Part shown: piece after piece, positions 13,301 to 28,300 of the stretch
Layout: each line of letters opens with the position of its first letter
Position numbering within the stretch: the first letter of the stretch is position 1
NCBI RefSeq assembly: GCF_000003815.2
Contig: NC_049983.1
Span: 11,976,283 to 12,040,282, forward strand
DNA from: Branchiostoma floridae
Taxonomy: Eukaryota; Chordata; Leptocardii; Amphioxiformes; Branchiostomatidae
DNA: 64,000 bases
Direction of reading: 5' to 3'
Position numbers and translations under genes: made by a program
The notes under the pieces: model-generated
The model's database searches: none
What the model saw: only the letters and a program-made list of their open reading frames with translations
What the model was told of the DNA's origin: nothing

Positions 13301-16300
13301 ATTTCTTGATTCACGGATTCGCTCGCTCCTATTTTTTGGAAAATAAAATAAAAATGAAAATTACCACTTAGCAAATTTTCACCATTAATGAAACCATTCA
13401 CCAACTTTCTTGTGTAGCAAATTGGGCTTTATATTATAAGCTCCTTAAAGTGTGGGTACAGGTGCTGTTACTGTACAAAAATAGTGTTTTTGTACTTTTT
13501 TCAAGCTGAAAACTTTTTTCTTTATGTTTTGGATTAGCCGTTACCTTTACCCCAACAGTTTTACAATTTTTATTTTCATTTTTATTTCGCCCTCTCGCTC
13601 CATATTTTCTATGAAAAAATCCGTGAACCAAGAAATTAAATTGGTGTGACCTAAGTCACTGATTATAAGATAACAAATGGGTACTGTACAGTAGCTAATG
13701 CTTCTTATGACTGATTATTCCCATGACTGTTGGTTTATCATATCATGTATATTTCACATCCTTGAGCTGTTGACTTAAATCATTTGAGGATTATCCCATC
13801 AAAACACCTGGTTTACACACTTGTTTGAAATTCAATTGGAGCAGTATATGCATGTCAGTCACTACTGAACGAAAAATTTCTCATTATACAAATTATTACT
13901 GGTAGAAATGCAGTCTTTTGGTGCATAATCACACACTGAGTCGTGTTGTTTTCAAGCAACATATATCATGCTAGTGCTGCAGCTGTATGTACTGTTTTGC
14001 CACAGGCAATACCGACATAAAAATGTTGCACAAAGCATGGTAGCTGCAGGCAGGTGTTGATGGGACAGGACTTGGAAGACAATAAGTTATGTTTCCCTTT
14101 GTTACACCTGAGCTGGCAAACCCTGCACAAACCCTAAGATCTTGCCATGTGTCTAGCCTTACTAAATCACTTTTCTAGTTGCTAGCCTTCTCCTAGCCCC
14201 AACAGGCTGGTCAGAGAGAGGCAGCCAGACAGCAAGAGATTGTGTAACACAGGCTAGCCATGTGCCCCAATGCCTTACTTCTTGTCTTTACTGTTTGAAT
14301 GTCTGCACGTGTGCTCGCTACACGTGCTTGTCAGACTGCACCAGTGACTACACAGAACTGACTCTTACTTCATGTACTTTGTACTTTTATCGGGGTCACA
14401 GTCCCGAACACCTAAGTTCCATCCTAAATTATGGATCAATCAAACTTTCAAATCATTCTAATTTTTCTAATTTCATGTAAAATATATGGCATTTTGCTTA
14501 CTATTTTTTCCTGGAGAGGCCAAGACAATTCAAGAGCTGTAAAGTAATTATGACTTACTATCTAAATGACAGCCATCAATAAGACAATTCATTAGAGTCT
14601 GCAAATCTAAATATGAAAAGAATTGTAAACTTAGACTACTTACTTCGACAATGACTGTTGAGACATGTTTGGATATGTTGGAAGTACTATGTCTCCTGGA
14701 ACACAGGATGGCCTTGTGTACAGGCATGGTGGAAGCCTGCCTGCGTGTACTACTGGTTCAGTTTACACCTATCCCACCCCCTGTACTTTGTTCATCTTTT
14801 ATTGTTCTGCCAACAGTGTGATAACAGTGCAAACACCTGGTTGGCTGAGATCTGACAGCGGTGGGGGCGGGACTGCTATACAAACTTTGACCACTGGGTA
14901 CAAATAAAGCTGCAGAATGGATCAATCAATGGGAATGTGTGTGGAAATGTTAGTCAATTTTTTCAGCTTACACGATGTCTATTTTTGTTTCTGCTCCTAT
15001 TTATAAAATTCATTCTTGTTAACTTCTGCAATTACTTCATGATCCCCCAGGGACAGATTTGTGTCAACTTATCCACCCCTAAATTCCCATTGGTCTATTC
15101 CTGATCTGATTGTTTAAATTCACAATGTACACATCTGCTGGGGACATGGGACTTGTCTCACTTTATGATTATAAGAACACTTCAAATAAGTCTGTCATCT
15201 TTAAACAATGATGTAACTTTTATCCAAAGCTCACATTTCTGTTTTAGATACTGGATTTGCAAGTTGGTTTGAAACTTACACACAAACTGTATTTTTCACC
15301 TGTATACCATCCATGTAGCTGTCACTGGTCATAGCTGTATATGCTGTTTGCAAAACAATAATCAACTTACTCAAATTTAGTTTGTGTACATCTGGCTTGC
15401 AGAGAACAATGTAACTAGAGGGAGGCACTGGCCAACACCAGCAATTACAATCAGTCAATGAGGTTCCTTCCCTAACTTTGATGTCACTTCCAAACACTCT
15501 AACTGTAGCCCTGTTAAGTGTCTTCACTATACTGTATGTATACATCTTCTAACAGCTAACAAGAAATTTGACTTTACTTTCTTCAATCCCATGTTAACCA
15601 ACTAGATCAATTCTTTGATTTCCACGTGAAGATCCTTCACAGATATGGACATTCCATGCAAATCATGTCCTTATCTTCCCATTGGGTGGGTGCTGTGCAG
15701 TGTGTCTACTATCAGCAGGATTATGCAATCATATTGTGCAATCAACAGACAACTGTGTTTCCACACCTCTATGCGAAATACTCTGATCATCTCTCAAAAC
15801 ACTTTTTATTTCTTTTTCTATCGACAATTGCACAGCCAAACCTTATTTCTTTTTGCTTCTAAACAAGTGTGTCTACTATCAGCAGGATTATGCAGTCACA
15901 TAGTGCAATTTACAGACAACTGTGTTTCACAATGTGTGAAATACTCTGAACATCTCTCAAACACTTGTCTTTTTCTATGGACAATTACACAGCCAAAGCT
16001 CCTTTCTTTTGCTTCTACACAATCTGGCAACAATTTTGGAGCTGAAGCTTATTTCTTAGCCTGATTTAATCTCACTTATAGCAGCCTGCCCAACATTTGC
16101 TGGCCTCCGCGGGGAGGGGCCAGTTACAGCCCCGGACAGCAGAGTTTGTGTTACACAGACAACTTATTTCTCTGCTGTCCAAATCTGTTCAGCTAACCTC
16201 AGCACAACCTTTACCCTACCAAAGGTTAACGAGAACGCACTAGGTGAGGCCCCAGGCCTTCTCAATGTCTAAAGTCCTCTATGTTTGGTGCTCAACAAAT

Positions 16301-19300
16301 CCACCTTTGGACTGACATGTTTGTATGAAACATCCAACACAAACAATAAACACATATTTGTTTAGGCCTGTTCTCACAAATAACCGATCACTGCCAACTG
16401 CATATACATATATATGCACATATCTTGCACCTATTAAATAAAACAGAAAGGCTAAAACATTCTGAACTTCGATGATGATTACAGCTACACAATGTTGTTT
16501 GCTTGTTGTTGTGTAAAGATTAGACATGTTTGTGTGTGATGTTGTGAAAGTGTTACTCACCGTGGATGAGATCTGCTGCATGGGAGCGTCCAGGAAGTTG
16601 AAACTGTCGTCGAAGCTGGACTCCAGGCTGATGATGTCATCAATAACATCGTCCATCTACAGGGCACACATCGAAAACACAATTGTCAGATACAGACAGT
16701 CTCATCACACATATTGATTCATCATCAAATAAACTCTGCTTAAAGATGCTACAATATTTGCCTATTTTAGTATTTACCTAACTTGAAGCTTTTCCGCTGG
16801 AACATAGAGAAGCTAATATGATACTTGATTTTCCCCGCTAGGTGTCACCTTGCCAGGAGGTGACATTGGGAACAATCACACTCACCACAATTAATACTGT
16901 ATCCTCACTGATGTTCTTCACAACCAACTATCTTCTGGTACAGAATTTGCTGATCTACTTTAGATTCTGAGAGGCGAGTTTGCTTATTTTCTGCTAGGTA
17001 AATCACTATGATAGAGATAACAACAATCTAATCAGAGCTGCTGACAGCTGCTCATCAGTCAACCCTGGCAGCAACAAAGTCCTGCTTACCTCAGAGTAGC
17101 ATGTCTTCATATCACACAGATGATACAAAAGCACATCAACATGACAAAATTTAGAGATAGGAGGCTAATATAACAACAGAAGGCCCTGAGATCTTTACAA
17201 TCTATGCTGTGGTTGTTTCTACGAGCGTTCAAACCTGGCACAAATAACAACTCAAGAGTATTAGACGCACAGGCCAGTTAAAGTTGATAGTGCATGCCTA
17301 GCACATTTTCGTACTTGATATGAGATACACTACACTCTATTACTTGCCAACCAGTGAAAACATGCATGTCAGTGGCCTTGAAGATCATCTGCGCATCTGA
17401 ATATCATTTGTGTAAAATGAGTACCAACAAGGCAGCTAAAATTTCATCACAAAGTAAATCATTGTTGCTATCTTTTTGATCAGCATTTTGCAACACGTCC
17501 ATAAAGCTCCCAAAACAGATTTGAGTATGATGATATTTAAAATGTGTCCAGTTAGATGACATATAGCCTGATAAGGGGAGGTTTCTATTTGTGTGAGGCC
17601 ACCTGTGACCATTACAGCGATGTAAACAACTTTGTCCTTGAGCACATGTCCTGGTCACCTCTAGCTACACCCTTACTACAATATTATCTCTCGTGAATCA
17701 TAGCTAACCTCTTCCATGTACACTAGACAGATAGCCTAATTATAAGCATGGCAAAATATGGCAGGTTCAATGACACAGTAGTCTGAGTAAAAGACATTGA
17801 AGGTTTTACAAGCAACTAACTTTTTACCAATATTTCATAAGTTACAGTAATTTTCACATTATTTTAGTACTTAGATCAATATGAAGGTTTTACAAGCAAC
17901 TAACTTTTTACCAATCTTTCATAACTTACAGTAATTTTCACATTCTCTTATACTAAGATCAATATCAAGAGCTGGTACAATTGAATTTATAACACCTTGT
18001 CCCATGAAGTAACAAAAAGATCTTCCAAACCTGGCCATAATTGCAGATATGCTCCACTACCTTGTTGAGAAATGCTGCTCTGGCTGTTCCATAATATCTT
18101 TCATCCATTCTTATGATTCTATCAGGATCAGGTTGTGGTAACTGCTGGGTCTTCAGTTTTGGACCTATGTGTATGACTGACTGGCTCTGGGCAAGCAGCA
18201 GCCTAGACTGACACCTGTTTTCAAGATACCATAACACTTGCTGTCCATCAACAGACAACCAAGTCACCTACTGTTCACAGACAAACATGTTGCACGTATT
18301 TACATAAATTACAGCAAGTAGAATTGCTAGAAAACCAAGACAGGAAAAAATACAACCAGAATAAAAGAATTCAAAGTCAGAAGGCAAGGGTCAGCAGCAG
18401 TATGTATCCAACAAATGTCCAAAGGATAAAATAGACCTCTATCCATTTTGTCCACTTGGATGCCCCAGAACCCATTAAGCCATTAGTGTTAACCTTGAAC
18501 AGTAAAGGACTTGTGGGATATATTCAAATTGCAGTTTCACATTATGCATCCCTTGCTATTGAAATTTTGCCACCATGAAAAGAAAGTGAATGACAGTTTT
18601 ATTTGGCCTCTTGTCTGTTCAAAGTTTGTCTACAACGTCTGCCAAGCTTAATTGTTTCCTCAACCAATTGCTTAATTTACAATAACAAAGGCTTAATTTT
18701 CATTGTTTGGCATCATTTGCCTAATCCCAGAACAAAAATAAAATTTTCTGTCTTGTTAAAGGAAGCGATTCCCAAGTTGATAACAAACAATATACATATA
18801 TTCATATTTCTTTTTTCATTAATATTATAATAGCAATCAATCTTTGGTAGACGAGTAATTCTACTAGCAGCCTATAACATAGTTTGTCCACACAGAATGG
18901 CTAGTTGCTTGAAATGCTGTCCATATGGCATTCAAATACATATAACATCAAAACCAAGGGTAAACAGGTCTCCTGATATATTTTGTCACCCAACTCATTT
19001 ACCATGGAACTATGCAATTATCTCTTGTATCTTATAATAAAGGAGCCTTATTGCTGTTAAAAATGTCTAACCTAAAGAACTCTGGTACTTTCAAAAGGTG
19101 TGTTATCAAACAAGAAAATAAAATGTTTGTCATTTTACCTAAAGGGAATTCCATATGTTAGATACAATGTACAACATGACAAAATATCCCTTTAAAACAA
19201 TCCAATTTTGAGAATAGAGTAGCAAGGTGGCCCTTTTTTGCACATGTTTGTACATTAAGCAACGTACCTCAAGTTTGAGGTGAAGCAAATGAAATGGCTG

Positions 19301-22300
19301 CATTTTCTTTTATTAGAGACCTCATGCTTTGCTACCTACAGTCACAGATACATATTAGACAGTATAAACATCTCTGCCCTTCAGGAAATGTCACAATGTC
19401 CTCTACAAGCCCTTGAACTCCTGACTGTAGAAACTCAAAATTTTCAACCATACAACTTATCATAAGACCTGAGGCCAAGAGATTGATTATCAGTAAATGC
19501 TTCATTCCCATTGATATCATTTGAATAAGGTCCAATATCATTTACAAACAGATGAAAGTAACAAGCTGACATTTGTGACTTAAAACATCCACTTGAAAAT
19601 ACTCTAAACACCATCTTAGACACTAATGGGGCCGTTTAAGTGGCATGTTGGGGCTCCATATGTTAGGAATTTAGATGTTTGAAAGAAAAAATAAAATAAT
19701 ATTTGTTTTGACAGTCAAGAGTCTACACATCTGATATTTGCACCAATACACTACTATTTCCCTTACTAGCAACTAAAATCATGCATGCTCAACTATACTT
19801 CGATGACAATCCTCAATTTATACTCTCATCTGATACATCCAGGATTCTGATCCATAACCATCATCATCATGCAGCAACAGAATATAATGTATAACCTACA
19901 GCATGACACAAGAACGAAGCACACTCCACATCCCTACCTTCTTCAGACAGAACTCCACACCGTTCTTCTGCATGTCATACTCTTGTAAGATGCTAAGCCT
20001 GATCCACTTTCTGTTTTCCTCGTCAATGGGAATCTCTTCCATTTTTTTCTCCAACCAAAAGGAAGCTGTGGTGCTCACACAAATAGATACGGTAGAATGT
20101 GGCTTTCTGTAAGCCGGGCACCCCGTTTTTACTACGCATCCTGCAGGGATTGGCCGCCCTAATCTAGTCATGATCAGATGACCTTCATCCCTTTGCTAGG
20201 TCGTTGTCGTGGCGATCCATCTACCATTAGTAGGGTAATCTAGCTGCTCTGTCCAATGGATGGATGGCTCGCAGACACGCCCACTGGCACCCAAGGGACA
20301 TGTGTCCAAAAGACTCATGTGGGCATGAGGAGAGGCATACCTACCATATCATAAACAGGAATAAGGGCAAGTGAATGGAAAGGACAGGAAAGTTTCCACT
20401 GAGAACCGTGAAGGTTATGTCGGGTGAAAAACCCTCGAAAGGTTACCCAAGTTTAAACATAGTTTCCTCTCCAGCAGTAACCTTCTCCTCAAAATCAATA
20501 GACATTGAGGACAAACTTATCTACTCCCTCCTTAATATTCCTTAAAAACAACAGTTTAAATATCTAAATCTTAGACAATGTCTCAGAAGAGAAAATTGCT
20601 TCTCTAAAAAAACCCAAGTAAACAACCCTCAACAACTAACAGTGAAAAGAACTGAATCTTTGTAAAAGGGGAGGTATTTAAGTTAAAGCTTTTGAATTTG
20701 TAGAACATTGGGTGGACAATTAACCAACTAAATGCTTCAAGTTCAATAAACTCTCACAAATTCTTTTGTTATATTTGGTCAATCAACCATATAAATGTGT
20801 TGTTTGCTTGCATTGCTTTGAGTGAAAATAACTTTTGAATGAAAATAGCCCTATGTATATAGGTCTGCATAGCTTGAAGGGTAACGACTTCAACCAAGCC
20901 TTTGACTCTGAAAGTTATCTCCTACGATTGGCTATGATGTGGCTTTGGCCTTATGCTTATGCTTATGGATTAGACAAATTGTTCTTGGATCAAGACCATA
21001 CCAATGTTATCCACTTGGTCCCTTGCTAAACAACATTGACTAAAGAATGGAACATTTCATGGAGTATTTTCTAGAACAAATACATGGAGAAAATGTATGG
21101 TAGTTCTTGCACTGATTTCCTCTTGAACTCTCATTTCATGTGACATAAATATGTTTTTTTCACTCCTTTGTCAATCCTTCCGTTGAAAAATCTGGATAAG
21201 ATAAGCACTGACTGTATATGGCTTAATTAAAACTCGGTTAGGATACAAGAAAAAAATACCAAAGGGCTACGACCTGGCATAACCTCTACATGAATGGAAA
21301 CATTTTGAACATTAATATGTGATACGCATATGGCAGACAATAATGAGTGTCCTTGTTCCATACAAGAGGGGACCAATTGCCAAAAGTCTGCCTTTCCAAG
21401 TGAAAAATCAGCTCCCATTTGTTTCTGGCATGATCAATATTTAATCGCTGAAAGTCAGGGGTTACATTGGACATTGGTCCTGGCAGCCACTGAGCTGGAA
21501 ACAACACGAGTTTTCCACCCTAGGTAATTTTCCTGATGGGTAAGTATTCCTGATCCTATGACGCACATTCCTCTACACCCACGTTTGACGAAGAGAGCGT
21601 AATAGCTTCAGAAGATGTGGTCGAGTTGTAGGCTATTCCACTTATTGCAGGAGACTTCTTTGAAAAAGATCTGGGCATACAAGCAACTTCTGCATATACC
21701 AAACATTAAATTTGGAAAAATACATTTCTGAAAACCAATATGCCAAAGAGTTGTAATTTTGCTCAGTAGTACATTCAGACTTCTTGATATGCATGACTGC
21801 ATACATTTAGGTTCAAAAAAAGTGGGGCGATTCGGGGAGAGTTTCATAACAACAGCTACGATACATATATCAGAACAGGTGACCTACCTTTCTTTGGGGC
21901 CTTTTGACAACCTTTAATAACATTGGAGGGTGGCGCTTCTTGACCACACCATTGGACCATATGTTTCTGCTTCCATAAGTTTTGCGGAGTGTATATTCCC
22001 CTGTATGAGATGGACTCTCTGTTGCTACTTTCTTTTTACCTCCACTTCCCGTAGCAATGTTAAGGCCTATAAGTATGTGGTTCTTTGCTTCCCTCACTTC
22101 ATGATGCATTTCTGCCTCACTCCTCCTACCGCCATTCTTTCCTGCTGCCATAGGATCAACTACTCTTTTCTTTGCTGAATTTGACGAGTCAATTTTACAA
22201 GTGCCACAAGCACACTGTAATCTACCTTCTGAATGTGACATCGCTCTAGAGACAGATCTTAATATCTAGCAAATGAGCTGGTGACTTTTCTGGGAAAAAG

Positions 22301-25300
22301 TCATATCATTTTCCCATACCGTTGAAAAGTGTACAAACTAATAGGTAGAAAAATAATACCCACCAAATTAAAAATACATCCTGCCTGATTTGCAAAACTA
22401 ACTCTTCCATGACTTTCCCATCTGGACTAGTACTACTACTATGACTACTACTACTGCTACTACTACTACTACTACTACTATGATAACTAAAGAGTGTATA
22501 CTATGTGATTCTTGTGTATGTGTATCTGTATTCCAGCTTACAATCTTCCAGTATACTACACCACTGATCTCTACTTATATATAGAAAACTATTATTTTCT
22601 GAGTACACATTATTTTTCTAATTTGTCATGACTTTCAAATACAACAATCGATCTAGTATATATCCCTTCCCTCATGAAAGACTTTCAAGGACAAATGTAT
22701 TAACCTCGTATAGCCATGAAGGAAGAATGGAATTACAGAGATGTCATATCTCAGTGTGAAAATGTGAAAGGTATTGATTTTTGCAGCTGCATTCAGGACA
22801 CCTTAAGGTTAAATCAAGCATTATAATCCTGACTTCATATAGGTGGTAATTTTCCCACGCGTCCTAGGCTAACTAGAGAAGGAGTAAGCTAGACGTATTA
22901 TCAAAAAGGTACAGAGGGTATGTGAAGTGAACCTATTCTCTCTTCTTCAGGCAATACATCATGACTTGTCAGTTATATATGTTCGTATTCAAACCAATCT
23001 GTCATACCTTGTCACTTGTGTCGTGTTGAATTTGATATGCACAGTACACACACACTGCCTGTCCCTACTGGAAAACCTATTGGCCCTTCTTCAAATTCAT
23101 GCTTTTATCATAATCAAAAAGACAGCAGAATACACAGTAAGGAGCAGTTCAAGATCATGTCTTTACAGTTCGAAGACCAGGTAACAGTAAATATCAATGT
23201 TCAATGTTATAATGTCAATATCACCTAAAATATTATTTGGACTATATAAAACTGAAGTTTCTTGCTGTTTAGTGGTTGTTTTCCTGCCACAACCTGCACC
23301 CCCTGAACAATCCTACTTAGCAAAATTAATGATCAAACTATCACTTATTAAATCATACTATAGCTGCAATGTTCTTGCCAATGTGAAAATCAAATACAAC
23401 AGCCTTACTATTTGCAACCTAACTAATTCAGTACCCTCTTAATTATGATTTATTAAATGTTTACCAATATAAAGTTCCGGGTAGTTTGTGCTCTTCTATA
23501 AAAGGTTTCGTTAGGATCGTTGTGCATGCAAAACAGGTACTGGCTAAGGTGCCAGAACTTCCCTGTTGTGATATTGGAGATCAGATGGAGAAATCCGATA
23601 TATGGGCGATTTTACGTTTGACGTCATTATAGTATCCGCCTTTGCAAAGCACCAGGACAAATTGCAAGGTCATACGCGGGAAAATCTCAGTGCCTATACT
23701 GAGGCAACTCAGCACGATAACAAGGAATAGAATTATGCAGGAAATATGCTAATGCAAATATAAATGTACACATGCATTTGGATCTATGTGCTGAACATCA
23801 GTATTCTGGCTTATGACTTCATAACCATACATGGAAGCTTGTAGAATTAAAGCAAATCTACCACGAACCCTTGGCCCTTGCATGAGAAAACTGAGTTATG
23901 TCCTGTTTTATGGTTTCAGAAACAAATGAAGATCATACTCTGTAAGCTATAGGACGTCACCCTTATACATCAACATCTATTGAGAACGAGAAAGAATGCA
24001 TTGCCAAGTGTTCTTCCAAACAATAGAAAAAGAAGAGTTGTAGCAACATTGCTAATTTGCTACTGTGCATACAGCTTGACTCACAGTCCATGAATCGGAA
24101 AAGATTCAGATGTCTTCATGGTATTAAATGCTACATCAAAGGACTACAAATATTTCAAGATATTTTTCCACAATTTCACACGTGTAAATCACAAGCCTAA
24201 CAGAAGTATTGAGACTATCTTCTTAGCTGAAAGGTCTCTATGTGTAGCTGTACATACAGAAAAAAGCCAAAGCCTCACCTCTGACCCCGTAGCGCCGGAT
24301 CCGCTGAGCAGACTCATGGGACTGTCGGGCGGGAAGTCTCCGGGAGGTTTGGTCGGTGACGGAACAGAGTTAGTGGTCGTCTGGGTGACGGTGATGGTGG
24401 GTGACGCTGCCTGGATGGGCATGCCGCCGCCGGTGGGTGCAGACCGAGCGGTGCTGGTCTCCTGTAGGTACTCCTGCACCTGGCGCCGCTGGTTCTGCTG
24501 GATGTGGTACCTGGTGGGGTGGGCCAGCTTCGTCTCCACCTGTACAACAACAAAACTCAATGTCACTTGACTTGACTCGATTTTATTCTGATCCACAATT
24601 AGTTTGACATCTCTGTTAGCTATTCATCCTGCGGTCCTCCACATGAAATACATGAATTGAATATCACACAACGGAAGTCACTCCTGTACTTCAGCAGTCT
24701 GTATATTGTCATGCCAATATTGCTTCATTTCATTCAACATACATGAACATATAGCTTCTACAAAGAGACAACTATAATAAAAAGTCATCCTGAAGACATC
24801 ACTACAAGTTTCTCTGCTTTCATACCATATTTGGGTTTAAGCTAGATGATAGGCATGACTTAGCCAACAAGGCTGCTGAAGAAAAAAATCATAATAAGTA
24901 CTTTAAACACTTTCCAAGGCTGATATCATAATAACAAGGGGCACATTGCTTTTTGAAGCCGTGAAGGAGAGGCGAGCGTTGTAAATTCAGGTTCAGAAAT
25001 ACAGCAGCAATCTTATTTGACCAGACTGAAGAAACTCTAATCCCCACCATATCAGAGCTGCCAGGAATGGCTTCAGTAATGGCTGACTGATGGACCTTCC
25101 TTACCAGAATGACAAAATCTTTACCCGAATGTTGGATGCCTTCTGGCCCGATGGGTACATAATCATTTGTCACTGCTGCTGGTTATAGCTGCTTCACATT
25201 TGTAACTCCGAAATTTTCAATGTGATGAACTTAACGGCATGTTATGTTCTAAAACGACCAGAGAGAAATGAAACTCAAGGTGAAACATACATTTGACTTT

Positions 25301-28300
25301 GCTCATTCAAGTAACAGTGAAATGACCAAAATACTAACAACCAAGACAGAAGACTGACTAACTTATTCAACCCTTGATGACAAGTATACTAATCTTTGTA
25401 AAAAAATTTAAAAAAAAGATTCTTTGAAGAAACTATGAGAAAGACATGATTGACAGACTCCCTTTTACCTGAGCAGCCAGATGAGCGGAGTAAGCATCAA
25501 ACCACCAGGGCTCTGGCAAGTAAGGCCCCTCCATCCCGGTACTCTCACCAGTGTACTTCATTTGAGAAAGTTCTAGTACTGACCACTGCCTGACAGAGAA
25601 CCTTCCTTCGTACCAACCCACCGCAGAATGAGGAAACTCGGGATGGGCCGTCATATTTCAATAAAACTGTCGGTCAATATTTGAACTGACAGTCCGGCAC
25701 GTCAAAGCGACAGAAATGTAATGACCACAAGAGGAAAGTTTCCCAGAGGATAGTCCTTGACACAAGTGAGGTTCAGACGCTCTTTCTCATGCCGTTTCTC
25801 ACGATGTAACGTGTCAGGAAATCATGAATTTTCAACAGCTTGAATTTGAATGCATATCATTGCATATCTGGGAAGGGTGGATCTGAGTACCACTTGCCTT
25901 CTCACACTTCTAATGATGACTGATATTGGGAAAAACCCACAGTCGTTCTATTTACAGACCCCAGGAACCAATCAGCCGCTTCCTGTCAACGATAATCCCA
26001 TGATGCATTGCTATCTACTTTTTGAAAGCGCCAGATGGGATTACTGTAGATTAAATCAATGCAGCAGCTCTTTGTGAAGTTTGAATGTTCCCACATTTCT
26101 ACACAATGCCAAACTTCTGGGAAAAACCTACAGGAAAACATTTGCCATTTGCAAGCTGACCAATCAGATGGCATGTTCTAAGACCTTTCCTTTTACTTCT
26201 GACCCCAGGGCAATCCATTGTCTGTGACAGAACTGCAGCATGCTTGCAAGATATTGCACATCCAGTATAGTGAACTCAGGGCATTATTGCTGCTTACATT
26301 TGTTTCAACCATACTTTTTTTTCATGTCCAAAGATTGTATTTCTATCACCTTTTTTTCAATTTGATTGTTCCTAGTTTTAGTTTGACATTGATGGTTGTC
26401 ATCCTCAAGCCTCTGGCCCTAAAAGCATAACCAACAGCCAGGAGAATTTACTCTAATATATCTAGAGGTACACTTACCACAATAAGAAAATAAAGTATTA
26501 CAACCAATACAAATTACCTCTTACCATAAGTTACAATCAAGCTCTTTCAATCTATACTACCGGTATGGCTAGTGTAGGATACAATTTTCCATTGGCTACT
26601 TCAATTTTAAAAGATGAGTAATACAACTGTAAAGGGTAATTGATCACAACAGGCATCATCTTATTCCTAGATGGTTAACACAGTATGGTGGGAAAGGACT
26701 TGGAATCTTTACCCAAGCCTGTGTGGTCACTCGGGGTTGTCTTACCTCAAACAGATGGCAAAGGGAAGTTTTTAAAAGAAGCAACCCTATTTACACTTCT
26801 CACAATCAAAGACCTTGTCTACAACAGTTTCTCTTTTGCCTTTCAGTCCTCAAGTATCCCTTACAAATCAATAGGACAGTGGAGGACTTGTCACTTCTAG
26901 ACAAGGACAGTTGCAGTGATTTGCATTTGAAAGTGAATGACTATCAAAGTAATTTCTCAGTGTTTCTTCACTTGTAAATTTGATCAAGAGAGAGGGGGAG
27001 ATCACTCAATTACATGTAATTAGCCAGTCTCAAGGGAGGGACATAAAAATGTTCATCATGATACACAAAACCATATGAACTGCCCAAACTGCATTGAATT
27101 TCTTCGAGTAAATGTATGCTGCCATGCAGCTGATGTAACCATCATTCCATCAGAAAGCAGATACACGTTATGCATAGTTCTGGTTTATTATTCAGGTACA
27201 TTTTTTCAATCTTATTTTCTTTCATATCAAGATAATGAACTTGCTACAGGTCAATAAAATGAAAATAAAACAGATAATGCAACAAAGGATGACAGAAGAA
27301 TCATCTGAAGACAAGCTTGAGGTATCTTACATGCCCGTAGCCAGGATTTTGTTTGGGGGGGTTCTTTTTAAATTAGTACTTGTGGGACCATCGAGCGCCG
27401 CAGGCGCGAGACTCACGCCAAAGGCGTGAGCTGCCTAGGGGGGTCCGGGATGCTCCCCCGGAAAAGTTTAAAGATATTGACCCTCTGAAACGCCATTTCC
27501 TGCATTTTGACGGGCAAAATTTGCTAAGTTTAATAGAATTTCTATCAAAATACACAAGGCTTTTGGCATAAGTCTTTGAGGCAGTTATTTTCACCATGTC
27601 TAACACCAAAGGCGCGAGTCATCGCAATGGACTGAATGGAGGTCCGGGGAAATTTTGAAATCTGGACCCTCTGAAAAGCCATTTCCTGCACTTTCTTGGG
27701 AAAATTTTGCTGATAGACTCACTAAGATCGAATGAAATGTCTACAAGTAAAAAATGGAAATCAGTCATGCCTTTGAAACAAAATCTTGGACATGAAAAAG
27801 AGGACCTTCATGCATGAAAGAGCGGACCTTTCCAGCGCGTGGGGGGTTCTTCCGAACCCCCCCTGGCTACGGGCATGTCCTAAGACATTAGTGACTTTGA
27901 CAGAACTATTATCAGTTACTTTTTAGGCAAGCAGTAGACATTGATGGCTCCTTTATCTGGCCTCTCTTGACCTGATGGCAGCTGCCATTTGTCAGCCTGA
28001 GACAATCTGCAAACACTTCAGCTTGAGAACTCCACCCGAATGCGACAGACAGGTCCTGGGCTATGGGAACTTCCAGGCTATATCTACACTTGAGAGTGTG
28101 CCTGCAGATCCCATAGCTGCTATTGGACAGAAGGGATGCTTCCAGCATGTGTATGCTGGCTTGCCTGTGGAATGAATACTGACCACACAAAGATTGACAA
28201 GAGAGCTAGTCAGTGCAATATCATACCATAGTGCAACAATGGTAAACTATCTCTTTTATCCATTGTCAAGGTCCTTCGGTAATCCATTTTGTCCTTCGGT

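Noticed and set aside
17404-17658. Minus-strand 84-codon frame in the MITF exon 3-4 intron, considered as a terminal exon
   Set aside because: The acceptor is poor, there is no domain, and no upstream exon is required by it.
27972-28190. ATG-opened 73-codon frame ending in phase 0 before exon 3, another possible MITF first exon
   Set aside because: The donor (GTCAAG) is weak and an open frame on the opposite strand overlaps it. Too little to list as a feature.
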